Positions 18,695-27,376 are shown, numbered from the stretch's first letter. The stretch: DNA of 64,000 bases from Chitinophagales bacterium (GCA_013299105.1 JAAFJY010000014.1:1-64000); one strand, 5' to 3'. The notes: a model not told the origin generated them from the letters alone. Program-made: numbers and translations.

Positions 18695-20338
18695 ATGCGC
18701 ACTCGCCCGTTTTTTTTGCTCTTTTTACTCTCCACCTTCCTGCAAAACTGCGCTTCAATCCAGCCCCCAATAGGTGGCCCCAAGGATGAAACACCTCCCC
18801 ACATGGATACCTTGAAAAGCACCCCCAACTACCAGGTCAATTTTTTAAAACAGCCCATCAAGATTGTCTTCAACGAATGGGTACAACAGCCCTCAGATGT
18901 AGCCAAGGAAGTAGTGGTTTCGCCCCCCCTGCGCTACCCCAATAACCTGCTGACCTTGAAAGGCAAAACTTTGTTCGTGGAGTTCAACGAAAAAGAAGAA
19001 TTGCAACCCAATGTTACCTACACGATTAACTTCGGTGCCTCAATCAAAGACCTCTCTGAAAGCAACCCCGCCAAGGACCTTCGCTTTGTTTTTGCAACTG
19101 GCCCCATCCTCGACTCGCTTACCGTGCAAGGCGAGGTCATTGCCCACGCCGACCGAAAGCCCCTCGAAAATATCCTGGTGATGCTTTATGCCAACACCAA
19201 AGACTCGGTGGTCAAACGCGAACGCCCCTTGTATTTTGCCCGTACCGACAAGGAAGGACGTTTCACCATCAAAAACGTAAGGGCAGGCCAGTTCAAAGCC
19301 TTCGCCCTGGAAGACGCCAATCAACCTTATTTTTATGATGTTGCCAGCGAAAAAATTGGTTTTCTCGATTCCTTGGTCACCACGGCAGCAGGCCAGACGC
19401 CCATCCTGAAGTTTGAACTATTTACCGAAAAAGCGCCCTTGCGGGTCGTGAATACGGAACACAAGCGCTACGGTTTGGTGAATGTGCAAATGAACCGCAG
19501 CCCAGGCCAATTTGAAGTAGGCAGCAATGTACCCGACATGCGTTTTCGCAGTGAAAGCAATGGCGACACCCTCAAAGTGTGGTACGACGGCGCGGCTCCT
19601 GGAACCAATTGGAACTTGTTCATCCGCCAGGACAGCACCTTTGGTGATACCTTGCAGATCAAAACCCTGGCCCCGGCCACTTACCTAAAAACTGCCAAAC
19701 TGCTGCTCAATTTAGCCAACCAGAAAGAGCCTCAAAGGCAGAACCCCGACCAGCCCCTGGTCTTGACTTTCAACCACCCTTTGACCAGTTTTGACCCCAA
19801 CCAGTTGATTTTGCTGGAAGATACCGTCCGCCAAGTTTCGCCGACCATGTTGGAAATCGATTCTTTAAACAGCAAACAGCTCAAAATCAATTACCGCTGG
19901 AAAGAAGAAAGCCGTTATTTACTCAAATTTGCACCCAACAGCGTAAAAGACCTCTACAACCTGAGCTTCAAAGACAGTGTGCGCTACCGCATTTTGGCCC
20001 AAGCCCGTAAGAACTACGGCAATCTCGACATCAAAGTGGAAAAAATGGACTCCACCCAGCAGTATGTCCTCGAAATTTTCAGGGGAGAAGTGGCCGAACC
20101 CGCTTTTCGCATCATCATCAACAACAGCAGCAAATACCGGGCCTTGTACAAAAACCAGGAACCAGGCCAATACAAAATGCGCCTCATCCTGGATCGCAAC
20201 CGCAATGGCCGCTGGGATACTGGCGATTATTTCAAACACCTCCAACCCGAAGTCCTGCAAAGCCGTGACCTAGAAGCCCTGCGCCCCAATTGGGATTTGG
20301 ATGTGACGGAGATATGGGGGGAAGTGGTGAAGCAATGA
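18695..20338 (+). CDS. Ig-like domain lipoprotein (Big_5 type)
   Basis: A 547-aa lipoprotein. The start MRTRPFFLLFLLSTF at 18695 gives a signal peptide with lipobox LQNC; a longer in-frame start would extend into the family W repeat and is unlikely. After the acylated Cys comes ASIQPPIGGPKDETPP, the conserved opening of a Bacteroidota lipoprotein family. An Ig-like Big_5 domain follows at about 35-135 (PIKIVFNEWVQ … NVTYTINFGASIKDLSE), then a carboxypeptidase-regulatory-like domain (about 140-215) and an uncharacterised C-terminal half ending in a conserved RNRNGRWDTGDYFKHLQPE motif. It is probably an envelope protein facing the periplasm or surface. The function is not known. Confidence 0.8.
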   Translation: MRTRPFFLLFLLSTFLQNCASIQPPIGGPKDETPPHMDTLKSTPNYQVNFLKQPIKIVFNEWVQQPSDVAKEVVVSPPLRYPNNLLTLKGKTLFVEFNEKEELQPNVTYTINFGASIKDLSESNPAKDLRFVFATGPILDSLTVQGEVIAHADRKPLENILVMLYANTKDSVVKRERPLYFARTDKEGRFTIKNVRAGQFKAFALEDANQPYFYDVASEKIGFLDSLVTTAAGQTPILKFELFTEKAPLRVVNTEHKRYGLVNVQMNRSPGQFEVGSNVPDMRFRSESNGDTLKVWYDGAAPGTNWNLFIRQDSTFGDTLQIKTLAPATYLKTAKLLLNLANQKEPQRQNPDQPLVLTFNHPLTSFDPNQLILLEDTVRQVSPTMLEIDSLNSKQLKINYRWKEESRYLLKFAPNSVKDLYNLSFKDSVRYRILAQARKNYGNLDIKVEKMDSTQQYVLEIFRGEVAEPAFRIIINNSSKYRALYKNQEPGQYKMRLILDRNRNGRWDTGDYFKHLQPEVLQSRDLEALRPNWDLDVTEIWGEVVKQ

Positions 20339-20372
20339 TCTAAACTTTTATGCGTGATTATTGAAAAAACCT

Positions 20373-20380
20373 TAACTTTG
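20373..20380 (+). promoter_or_regulatory. Candidate -7 promoter box for the BrnT/antitoxin pair
   Basis: TAACTTTG matches the Bacteroidota TAnnTTTG -7 consensus exactly and ends 10 bp before the toxin start codon. This suggests a very short leader. A good -33 TTTG is not evident. Confidence 0.5.
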
Positions 20381-20390
20381 AAACAAAAAC

Positions 20391-20687
20391 ATGCCAAGTT
20401 TTGAATGGGACGAAGAGAAATACAAGTTGAACAAGGAAAAACACAAAATTGCGTTTGACGATGCAAAAGATGTGTTCAATGATCAAGATCGACTTGAATT
20501 CGAATCGTCTAAAAATGGTGAAACTCGGTATTTGACGGTTGGAAAGGCATTTCATGCAATCATCGCTGTGGTGTACACAACCAGAGACGTGATCATTAGA
20601 ATTATTTCGGCCAGGCGAGCGCGTCAAGAAGAAAGACGTGCTTATTTGACAAAAAAACTGAGCAAAAATGGAAACGACAAGTCATAA
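20391..20687 (+). CDS. BrnT-family toxin
   Basis: A 98-aa BrnT-like RNase toxin of the RelE fold. The family pattern is intact: FEWDEEKYKLNKEKHKIAFDDAKDVFND at the N-terminus, RYLTVGKAFHAIIAVVYTTRD in the centre, and IIRIISARRARQEERRAYL near the C-terminus, where the basic Arg cluster is expected to contact RNA. The toxin comes first and overlaps the downstream antitoxin by 20 bp, the order typical of brnTA operons. A TAnnTTTG box lies 10 bp upstream. In characterised systems the toxin inhibits growth by cutting RNA and the pair represses itself; that is assumed here. Confidence 0.85.
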   Translation: MPSFEWDEEKYKLNKEKHKIAFDDAKDVFNDQDRLEFESSKNGETRYLTVGKAFHAIIAVVYTTRDVIIRIISARRARQEERRAYLTKKLSKNGNDKS

Positions 20688-21051
20688 AATATCCGTTGCT
20701 GAAGCCCTGAAAAAGCTTGAAAACGATGAATCAATTAAGGACTATTTGATCGATTTTGATCGAATAAAAGTTGAATCTTTAGATGTGATGAAATTGTCTA
20801 AAGGAGGAATTGTTGTACCAGAATCAGCTATTTATTATGATGATGAAGACATCGCTTATGATGAAGATTTTGAAGGCGATTGGGTCTTGATCAATCATCC
20901 AGAGACTGCTCAAACCACTCAGGTCGAAATTGTAGTGCAAAAAGAAGTGAAACAATGGATTGAAAATAACCATGTCCCTTTAGATCGTTTGGTTGAAAAA
21001 CTACTGGATAATTTTTACCGTACACAAAAATCTGTTTCAGAAAATTTGTGA
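20668..21051 (+). CDS. Probable antitoxin partner of BrnT, non-standard
   Basis: A 127-aa acidic protein overlapping the toxin by 20 bp. The C-terminal part (TTQVEIVVQKEVKQWIENNHVPLDRLVEKLLDNFY) looks like a beta strand plus two helices, as in ribbon-helix-helix DNA-binding antitoxins. The N-terminal 75 residues, with a run of Asp/Glu (YYDDEDIAYDEDFEGDW), are longer than in usual BrnA antitoxins (about 80-100 aa in total) and may be the toxin-wrapping part. The assignment rests on position and on this weak fold match. Confidence 0.7.
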   Translation: METTSHKISVAEALKKLENDESIKDYLIDFDRIKVESLDVMKLSKGGIVVPESAIYYDDEDIAYDEDFEGDWVLINHPETAQTTQVEIVVQKEVKQWIENNHVPLDRLVEKLLDNFYRTQKSVSENL

Positions 21052-21328
21052 CCTTAGGATTGGAAAAACTTTTATTCAAAACCTCAACCCTCACTCCAAA
21101 AACAATTTCTCGTTCCATCCACTGGTGCCATGTTGATAGACGTGTAGGTTACTCTCCTGACTGGCTGATTCTTGGTTTCCTGACCGGAAGCCATCCTCAA
21201 TGCGTTTTTAACGCGTGTATGGCGTTGGATTTAATGCAGGTGACCATCCAAATTTCTAATGAAACCCGGCCACTCTATCTTCATCCACCTGGCGGTTGAA
21301 GCACGTTAAAAAGCTGAGATTTTGACAC

Positions 21329-21380
21329 AAGGCATTGTTTTAGCCAAAAAACACCTATTTTTCAGCTAAAACAATGCTTT
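21329..21380 (+). terminator. Possible terminator hairpin downstream of the toxin-antitoxin pair
   Basis: Sixteen-base arms with one mismatch are separated by a 20-base loop, itself with an A-run opposite a T-run. A T-rich tail follows. Confidence 0.45.
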
Positions 21381-21437
21381 ATTTTCATATTTCAGCCATA
21401 AAAAGTTAAATATCCAGCTAAAATATCCAAAATAGCC

Positions 21438-21445
21438 TACCTTTA
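21438..21445 (+). promoter_or_regulatory. Candidate -7 box of the ATPase gene
   Basis: TACCTTTA differs from the TAnnTTTG consensus only at the last base and lies 21 bp before the start codon. Confidence 0.4.
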
Positions 21446-21466
21446 CGCCAGAAAACAAGATCGAAA

Positions 21467-22897
21467 ATGGCTAGAATAATAGGTAGAAATGAAGAACTGG
21501 CCACTTTACAGGCCATACAAGCCCAAGACAGGTCGGCTTTTGTGGCTGTGTATGGCCGCCGCAGAGTGGGTAAAACCTTTTTGATTCGCTCATTTTACGA
21601 GGGGAAATTCACCTTTTATTTGACGGGCATTGCCAATGTTGAAACGACCAACCAATTGACTAATTTTCATGCAGCACTGGTTCGGTATTTCCCAGAATTC
21701 GAAGACAATCGCCCTGCTGCTGACTGGTTTCAGGCATTTCAACAGTTGATCAAAGCCATTGAATCGCTACCTGAATCCTCTGAAAAGAAGGTATTGTTCT
21801 TGGATGAAATACCCTGGCTGGATACCCCCAACTCGCTTTTCATCTCTGCTTTAGAGCATTTTTGGAACAGTTGGGCAAGCGCACGCACAGATATTATCCT
21901 GATTGTTTGCGGCTCCGCAGCGTCATGGATGATCAATGAACTCATCAATAATACGGGCGGACTGTACAACAGGGTCACTCACCCCATGCAATTGGAACCT
22001 TTTACCTTGGCTGAGTGCAAAGCCTTTTTTCAGGCCAAGTCCCCCAGTGTAGGCCATTACCAATTGCTACAATTGTACATGGTTTTTGGTGGTATTCCAT
22101 TTTACCTTGACTTTATTGACCCTCGGAAAAGTGCTACCCAAAACATCAACGATTTGTGCTTTAAGCCAAAAGGCAAGCTGCGTAATGAATTTGACAAGCT
22201 CTACGCCACCCTTTTTAAAAAAGCAGATAAACACATTGCCATCATTGAAGCCTTGGCCCAAAAAAGCATGGGCCTGGAACGTGAGGCCTTGCTCAAAGCA
22301 GCCAAAGTGACCAATGGCGGTAGCGCTAGTATCATTTTAAGGGAATTGGAAGAAAGCGATTTTATCCGCAAGTACCACTCTTTCGGTAAGTCAAAAAACA
22401 ACGCTCTTTACCAACTTACCGATTTTTATTCTCTTTTTTACTTAAAATTTATCAAAAACAACAGCCCTTTCGACGACAATTACTGGATAAACGGCATCGA
22501 TACGCCCGAAATAAGGGCCTGGAGTGGTTATGCCTTTGAGCAAGTTTGTCTGATGCATCTCACACAAATCAAAAACGCCTTGGGTATCGCCAGTGTGCAA
22601 ACCCAAACCTCGGCCTGGGTCGGCAGCGACGGCAATGACAAGACTCAAATTGACCTGGTGATTGATCGTCGAGACCAGGTCATCAACCTTTGCGAAATGA
22701 AATTCTCCATTAAAACCTTTACCATTGAAAAAGAGTACGCGGATGTTTTGCGTAAAAAAATGAGTGTTTTTAACAGCGCCACCAAAACCAATAAGGCACT
22801 CTGGTTGACCCTCATCACTACCCATGGCCTAACACCAAATGTCAACGCTCAATCTTTGGTACACCAATCATTGACAATGGATAGTTTGTTTTTGTAA
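21467..22897 (+). CDS. ATP-binding protein, archaeal-ATPase/DUF234 type with C-terminal nuclease-like domain
   Basis: A 476-aa protein. The N-terminal AAA-type NTPase has Walker A at 30-37 (GRRRVGKT), Walker B at 109-114 (VLFLDE) and a sensor-like IVCGSAASWM. A winged-helix segment follows at about 260-330 (ALAQKSMGLEREALLKAAK…SIILRELEESDFIRKY). The C-terminal DUF234-type domain contains D-x-V … E-x-K residues (QIDLVIDRRDQVINLCEMKF) typical of a PD-(D/E)XK nuclease fold. Related proteins are common in archaea and Bacteroidota, and their role is not established. It stands alone, followed within 90 bp by a MITE-like element. Confidence 0.82.
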   Translation: MARIIGRNEELATLQAIQAQDRSAFVAVYGRRRVGKTFLIRSFYEGKFTFYLTGIANVETTNQLTNFHAALVRYFPEFEDNRPAADWFQAFQQLIKAIESLPESSEKKVLFLDEIPWLDTPNSLFISALEHFWNSWASARTDIILIVCGSAASWMINELINNTGGLYNRVTHPMQLEPFTLAECKAFFQAKSPSVGHYQLLQLYMVFGGIPFYLDFIDPRKSATQNINDLCFKPKGKLRNEFDKLYATLFKKADKHIAIIEALAQKSMGLEREALLKAAKVTNGGSASIILRELEESDFIRKYHSFGKSKNNALYQLTDFYSLFYLKFIKNNSPFDDNYWINGIDTPEIRAWSGYAFEQVCLMHLTQIKNALGIASVQTQTSAWVGSDGNDKTQIDLVIDRRDQVINLCEMKFSIKTFTIEKEYADVLRKKMSVFNSATKTNKALWLTLITTHGLTPNVNAQSLVHQSLTMDSLFL

Positions 22898-22980
22898 AAG
22901 GAACTCAGCCGTGTAGGCAGTTTTAGACTGGGTGAGCAGGGTAAGTTTATCCAAATTCGCAGGTCCGACGCATTGAGGGC

Positions 22981-23535
22981 TTAGTAACGGTTCAAAAATA
23001 AACCTTACCAATTTTTTACTCACATTTCGCGTAATTCAAACCCCGAAAATGAGATTTAAGCCTTCTTTAGGGGCAATGTCTCAGTTTTTGTGGCTTATCT
23101 TCGGAGCAAACCTCGTGAGTTAATTTTTTTCACACCTTGAAGGTTTTAAAATCGGAATAAAATTTGGTTAAAATCCATTTTTTAGGCCTTGAACCAAATA
23201 AAATGTAGATTTTGAATTTCATTACCGATTCTGAAATACGCGAAATGACAGTTTTTAATTGCCAGTTGTCAACATCATGGTCAACATCATGGTCAACGTC
23301 ATGCTGGAAATCCGTGTAAATCCGCAAGAATGAGTGTGTCGTGTGTAAGTGTGAGTTCGAGTGGGGGGCTTCGAGCTTTAACTTTCGTCTCCGATCACTT
23401 GAAAACGGGGTTTTTTCACACTCACACCCAAACAAACACACCCAAACCCAATTTTATCCGTGTTCCAAAAATAGCCTCGCGCAGCGAGGCAACGAAGTTG
23501 CGATTTGGTAAGGTTTATTCGTGGCTTGTCACTTA
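22981..23535 (+). mobile_element. MITE-like element family R, copy 1 (carries an insertion)
   Basis: The ends are imperfect 31-bp terminal inverted repeats: an outer TTAGTAAC versus TAAGTGAC, a variable 8-bp middle, and a perfect inner 15 bp (AATAAACCTTACCAA at 22997, complement at 23505). The interior shares over 200 bp of near-identical sequence with 24059-24362 and 26074-26377, including CGCAAGAATGAGTGTGTCG and GCCTCGCGCAGCGAGGC. Without the insertion it would be close to the 304-bp length of the other copies. It encodes no transposase. Confidence 0.9.
23018..23252. mobile_element. Insertion nested inside family R copy 1
   Basis: About 235 bp are absent from the other two copies. The ends are inverted: ATTTCGCGTAATTCA (23024) and TGAAATACGCGAAAT (23232) pair with one mismatch, extending to ACT…AGT at the very ends. 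The insertion splits a T-run (AATTTTTTAATTG in copy 2), so the T-runs on both sides may be a target duplication. No open frame of note. Confidence 0.75.
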
Positions 23536-23553
23536 GCGATACTATTCCCATCA

Positions 23554-24000
23554 TCAATCCAAAAACAATTTCCCGTTCCACCAGTCCTTTTCGATCACCG
23601 CATTGTTTTTATGGTAAAAATTCAGGGCGGGTTCGTTCCAGTCCAGGACCTGCCATTTCACCAAGCGGCAGCCTTGTAGGCGGCCTTCAGCTACAAAAGC
23701 GTCGAACAATTTTTGGCCCAGGCCATAACGGCGGTAATCTTCCTTTACCACAAAATCCTCGAGGAAAAGCATGCGACCTTTCCAGGTGGAATAGGCCATG
23801 TAAAACAAGACCATGCCCACCACTTTATCATCGACTTCGGCCACAATGGCTTGGAAAATGCCCTCACTAAAGTCGCGTTCGTACTCAGCAAGGGTAGCAA
23901 TGTGTTGTTCTTCAGCGTTTTCGTACACCGCCAGGTCGTGTACCAGCTCGTGGATGGCGTCAAGGTCAGCATGGGTTGCGCGGCGAATCAGGATTTCCAT
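23554..24000 (-). CDS. GNAT-family N-acetyltransferase, spermidine/thialysine acetyltransferase-like
   Basis: A 148-aa acetyltransferase of the SSAT-like branch. MEILIRRATHADLDAIHELVHDLAVYE is the first strand and helix, WKGRMLFLEDFVVKEDYRRYGLGQKLF holds the acetyl-CoA-binding R/Q-x-x-G-x-G/A motif (YRRYGLG), and WNEPALNFYHKNNA is the C-terminal motif. Small amines or amino acids such as diamines or thialysine are the likely acceptors. Directly oriented family R elements lie on both sides of it (22981 and 24059), so recombination between them could delete the gene. Confidence 0.85.
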   Translation of the reverse strand: MEILIRRATHADLDAIHELVHDLAVYENAEEQHIATLAEYERDFSEGIFQAIVAEVDDKVVGMVLFYMAYSTWKGRMLFLEDFVVKEDYRRYGLGQKLFDAFVAEGRLQGCRLVKWQVLDWNEPALNFYHKNNAVIEKDWWNGKLFLD

Positions 24001-24058
24001 GAATAAAAGCAGCTTGAATTGAGGAGTAGAGAAAGTTCGTCTTACCGATGTTTCGACG

Positions 24059-24362
24059 TAAGTAAGGGTTCAAAAATAAACCTTGCCAATTTTTTAATTG
24101 CAAGTTGTCAAAATCTTGGTCAACGTCATGCTGGAAAACCGTGTAAATCCGCAAGAATGAGTGTGTCGTGTGTAAGTGTGAGTTCGAGTGGGGGGCTTCG
24201 AGCTTTAACTTTCGTCTCCGATCACTTGAAAACGGGGTTTTTTCACACTCACACCCAAACAAACACACCCAAACCCAATTTTATCCGTGTTCCAAAAATG
24301 GCCTCGCGCAGCGAGGCAACAAAGTTGCGATTTGGAAAGTTTTATGCGTGGCTTGTCACTAA
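24059..24362 (+). mobile_element. MITE-like element family R, copy 2
   Basis: A 304-bp element in the same orientation as copy 1. The inner end repeats are AATAAACCTTGCCAA (24075) and TTGGAAAGTTTTAT (24332), slightly more worn than in the other copies. It lacks the nested insertion. It fills the spacer between the GNAT start and the 3' end of the transporter gene. Confidence 0.9.
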
Positions 24363-24394
24363 CCTTTACTTACCGCCAAAGATACAAATCCTAC

Positions 24395-25786
24395 TCACTT
24401 CTGCGCCAAGCCTTGCCCCAGCAATACTTTTTTGACCTGCCAGGCAAAAAAAGCCAGGAAAAGGAAGCCCAGCAAAGGCACAATGAATGAAAACTGGATA
24501 TTCGACTGGTCGCTGATGCGGCCTTGCAAAACAGGGATCAAGGCCCCACCCAGGATCATCATCACCAGCCAGGCCGAGCCTTGGTTGGTGTAGCTGCCCA
24601 AGCCCAACAAACCCAAAGAAAAAATAATCGGCCACAGCACCGAACAAAACAAGCCGCCCGCAATGAGCGCATACAAGGCCAGTCTGCCACTGCCCCACAC
24701 CCCGACGGCCATGCTCACAGCCCCACAAAGTGCAAAAATCAACAAGGTGCGGATGGGCAAACCACGCCCCAAAAAGAGCGCCAATAACATGCCCAAAATA
24801 CAAACAGCATAAGCCAATAAAGGCTGAATCGGACTACCGTAAAGGAAATTAATGCCCAAAACCAGCCCAAAAGACACAAAGGGTAAGAGCACCGTGAGGA
24901 TGTTTTTGGCAACCGGATTGTTTTGTACGTTTTTGGCGGCCATGGCCCAGCGGCCCATCATCGAACTGCCCCAAAACAGCGAAATATAAGGCGCAATGGC
25001 CTCGGTGCCCAGGTTTTCACGCACCCGCAGGTACTCGCCCAAGTTGCTGCCAATGCTCACTTCGGTGCCTACATATACAAAAATAGCCGCCATTCCCAGG
25101 CGCAATTGGGGGAATTTGAGGGCCCCGGTTCCAATTTCGAGTTTTTCTTCATTGGTGAATTGGGGTAAATTGGCCCAACGAAAAAAAGCGGCCATTCCCA
25201 AAAACAGCAAACCCAAAATCAAGTAAGGCACTTTTACTGCATCAAGGCCCGCACTGATGGGAGCCGCAGTTTTCACACTGCCAAAAATGAAAACCGACAA
25301 AAGAACCGGGCCGATGGTGGTGCCCAAATTGCCCGCCGAGCCGCCGAGGTTGATGCGCTGCTCACCAGTAGAGGGATCACCCAAAGCGATCATGTAAGGT
25401 TGAGCGGTGGTTTGTTGGATCGAAAACCCCAAACCAACCACAAAAAGAGCTCCCAACAGCAAAGCATAACTGTGAAATTGGGCCGCAGGCAAAAAAAGCA
25501 GGGTCCCCAAAGCCGAGATCAGAAAGCCGTAGATGATGCCATTTTTGTAACCAATGCGGTTGAGAATGTCACCGCCGATGCTTTTGGAAATCAAAAAGTA
25601 CAAAATCGAACCCACGAAATAAGCCGCGTAAAACACCAGATCGATGTACTGCGATTGCTGTTGCGAAAGGCCGAATTCCTTTTTGAACAAGGGAATCAAA
25701 ATGCCATTGGAGGCCGAAGTGACGCCCCAGAAAAACCAGAGGCAAACCAAGGTGTAAACGGCGGAGCGGGCAGAGGCTGATTTCAT
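24395..25786 (-). CDS. Sugar MFS transporter, FucP family
   Basis: A 463-aa inner-membrane protein with 12 predicted hydrophobic segments. The opening (VCLWFFWGVTSASNGILIPLFKKEFGLS) and the AYFVGSILYFLISK segment resemble FucP-type proton-linked sugar symporters; QQTTAQPYMIALGDPSTGEQRINLGGSAGNLGTTIGP is a long signature of the Bacteroidota branch (helices 4-5). Probable substrates are fucose, glucose, galactose or related sugars, which cannot be told from sequence. No sugar-catabolic gene is adjacent. It is bracketed by family R elements in opposite orientations. Confidence 0.88.
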   Translation of the reverse strand: MKSASARSAVYTLVCLWFFWGVTSASNGILIPLFKKEFGLSQQQSQYIDLVFYAAYFVGSILYFLISKSIGGDILNRIGYKNGIIYGFLISALGTLLFLPAAQFHSYALLLGALFVVGLGFSIQQTTAQPYMIALGDPSTGEQRINLGGSAGNLGTTIGPVLLSVFIFGSVKTAAPISAGLDAVKVPYLILGLLFLGMAAFFRWANLPQFTNEEKLEIGTGALKFPQLRLGMAAIFVYVGTEVSIGSNLGEYLRVRENLGTEAIAPYISLFWGSSMMGRWAMAAKNVQNNPVAKNILTVLLPFVSFGLVLGINFLYGSPIQPLLAYAVCILGMLLALFLGRGLPIRTLLIFALCGAVSMAVGVWGSGRLALYALIAGGLFCSVLWPIIFSLGLLGLGSYTNQGSAWLVMMILGGALIPVLQGRISDQSNIQFSFIVPLLGFLFLAFFAWQVKKVLLGQGLAQK

Positions 25787-25835
25787 TTTAGGTGTGTGAG
25801 TTTTGAGTTTGCCAATTCGATGTTGACTTTTTGAA

Positions 25836-25900
25836 GTACGAATGATGATCGATGAGCTATGAAGTACGAAGGAGGGGGCTCGCTGGCAGGATTTGTCGGG
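25836..25900 (-). repeat. Dispersed repeat family W, copy 4 (partial)
   Basis: The complement strand carries CGACAAATCCTGCCAGCGAGCCCCC followed by short ACTTC/ATCATC-like units, matching the W core but with different tandem units. It lies just upstream of the transporter start. Confidence 0.55.
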
Positions 25901-26073
25901 ACGGTATAATTCGGTTAACGATCAGGCTTGCACATTTGATTGCTTTCTGCCAAAGCATTAAAATTACGATTTCCGGTGGTTTTTACAAATCTGCACGTTT
26001 TTTATATACTCAACCACTTTAGGTTTTGTGCATTTCAAACTAATTTTCTAATGTCGTGGCTCACGGCAGGAAC

Positions 26074-26377
26074 TTAGTGACAAGCCACGAATAAACCTTA
26101 CCAAATCGCAACTTTGTTGCCTCGCTGCGCGAGGCCATTTTTGGAACACGGATAAAATTGGGTTTGGGTGTGTTTGTTTGGGTGTGAGTGTGAAAAAACC
26201 CCGTTTTCAAGTGATCGGAGACGAAAGTTAAAGCTCGAAGCCCCCCACTCGAACTCACACTTACACACGACACACTCATTCTTGCGGATTTACACGGATT
26301 TCCAGCATGACGTAGATCATGATGTTGACAACTGGCAAGTAAAAAATTGGTAAGGTTTATTTTTGAACCGTTATTTA
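26074..26377 (-). mobile_element. MITE-like element family R, copy 3 (inverted)
   Basis: A 304-bp element opposite in orientation to copies 1 and 2. Ends are TTAGTGAC (26074) and, on the other side, GTTATTTA, with perfect inner 15-bp repeats AATAAACCTTACCAA (26090) and its complement (26347). The GTCAACATCATG 12-mer present three times in copy 1 is reduced here. Confidence 0.9.
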
Positions 26378-26384
26378 TCAATTA

Positions 26385-26494
26385 AAAATTTCAAAAATCT
26401 CAAACCGGGCAAACGAGTACCTAAAAACACGACAAATTCCCCCAGCGAGCCCCTAAATCATATGTCGTATGTCGTCTATCGTCTATCGTATGTA
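26385..26494 (+). repeat. Dispersed repeat family W, copy 2
   Basis: It begins AAATTTCAAAAATCTCAAAC, passes through GGGCAAACGAG, ACGACAAATTCC and CCAGCGAGCCCC, and ends in TATGTCG/TCTATCG heptamers. It follows family R copy 3 directly. It is the best match to the complement of 45761-45874. Confidence 0.85.
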
Positions 26495-26654
26495 AAATGG
26501 GCATACCGAACAGACCAGGACTCACCTTGACCAATGATTTGCACAAAACCAGTTGCGGACGAGTATAGTTTGCAAGGCTCTCCCCTCCCCCTCTTGCCTT
26601 CTTCTCAACTTTTTCAGAAATTTGTGGTTCTAGTGCAGCATAAAACGGTAAACC

Positions 26655-27122
26655 ATGACGGACGATCCAATTGAAGGTTTCATCAACCCCATCGACAAAG
26701 AGCACATTGCGGAAAACCCACACTTGCTGCCCTATGCACATACGCGTGGCGGGGTCAACATCAAACCCATTGACAAAGGCAAGCTCAAAGGCCGTGCAGT
26801 AACTGCCATGTACGAGCAGACCGATATTCAGTTGGACCAAATCAAGCAACAAATTGAGCTCCTCGCCAAGCAGGCCCGCGCCATCCAGAACCGGGTGAGC
26901 CTGTCCGAAAGGATTTACTTGGCTGATATTTCATTCAGCCCCATCATCAGTAAGACTTACCACATGTACCGCCGTCCCAACGGCAAAGATTTCCTCTCGA
27001 TGGTAGCCCCACAGGAATGGGGGGCCAATGTGGCTTTCAAGTTTGTCGCTACGCTGAAATTATTGGCGGACCACACCTGGGAAGTACAGGTGACGGGAGA
27101 TGCGGAGGCTTTGGAGGGTTGA
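26655..27122 (+). CDS. DUF2452-family protein
   Basis: A 155-aa cytosolic protein matching DUF2452: NPIDKEHIAENPHLLPYAHTRGG near the N-terminus, IKPIDKGKLKGRAVTAMYEQTDIQLDQIKQQIELLAKQA (a helical region), and ISFSPIISKTYHMYRRPNGKDFLSMVAPQEWG. The function is unknown. The gene is flanked by repeats (family W before, the REP/transposase unit after) and has no operon partner. The residues after about 150 are probably not conserved. Confidence 0.82.
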   Translation: MTDDPIEGFINPIDKEHIAENPHLLPYAHTRGGVNIKPIDKGKLKGRAVTAMYEQTDIQLDQIKQQIELLAKQARAIQNRVSLSERIYLADISFSPIISKTYHMYRRPNGKDFLSMVAPQEWGANVAFKFVATLKLLADHTWEVQVTGDAEALEG

Positions 27123-27302
27123 GGTGGGTTGAGGAGTTGAGAGACCGCCATCTACCAAATTAGGTTTTGTGCATTTCAATCAATTGTCATGGCACAAGTA
27201 GAGCCTGACACATCGTATCAGTTTGCAAAAATTTCGTTTGCATTTTCTACCGCAACACCTGCCTTTCCTGAGTATGATACAGCAACAGTTTTATTAGTCA
27301 AA

Positions 27303-27376
27303 AACCGCGTAGCGGTGGCATTATGGTAGCAAAAGGTGCAGCGAAGTCATTGTCGAACCGCGTAGCGGTGGCATTA
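27303..27376 (+). repeat. Left pair of REP-like palindromes
   Basis: Two direct copies (27303-27323 and 27356-27376) of AACCGCGTAGCGGTGGCATT plus A, 53 bp apart, each with a 5-bp ACCGC/GCGGT stem and GTA loop. Confidence 0.85.

Larger units (their letters stand above)
21052..21466. other. Non-coding spacer before the ATPase gene
   Basis: A 415-bp spacer. The first 250 bp show no convincing gene. At 21329-21380 an inverted repeat with 16-bp arms (AAGGCATTGTTTTAGC / GCTAAAACAATGCTTT, one mismatch) is followed by ATTTTCATATTT, a plausible terminator for the toxin-antitoxin operon. GCTAAAA recurs near 21366 and 21417, just before the next promoter. Confidence 0.5.

Noticed and set aside
21048-21299. 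83-codon frame after the antitoxin
   Set aside because: It overlaps the end of the antitoxin gene and has no recognisable features or promoter.
23130-26353. Conserved short frames inside family R (a string starting MCLFGCECEKTPFSSDRRRK on one strand and MSVSCVSVSSSGGLRAL on the other)
   Set aside because: Both strands are open through the same DNA in all copies, as expected for recently copied non-coding elements; no transposase-like motif is present.
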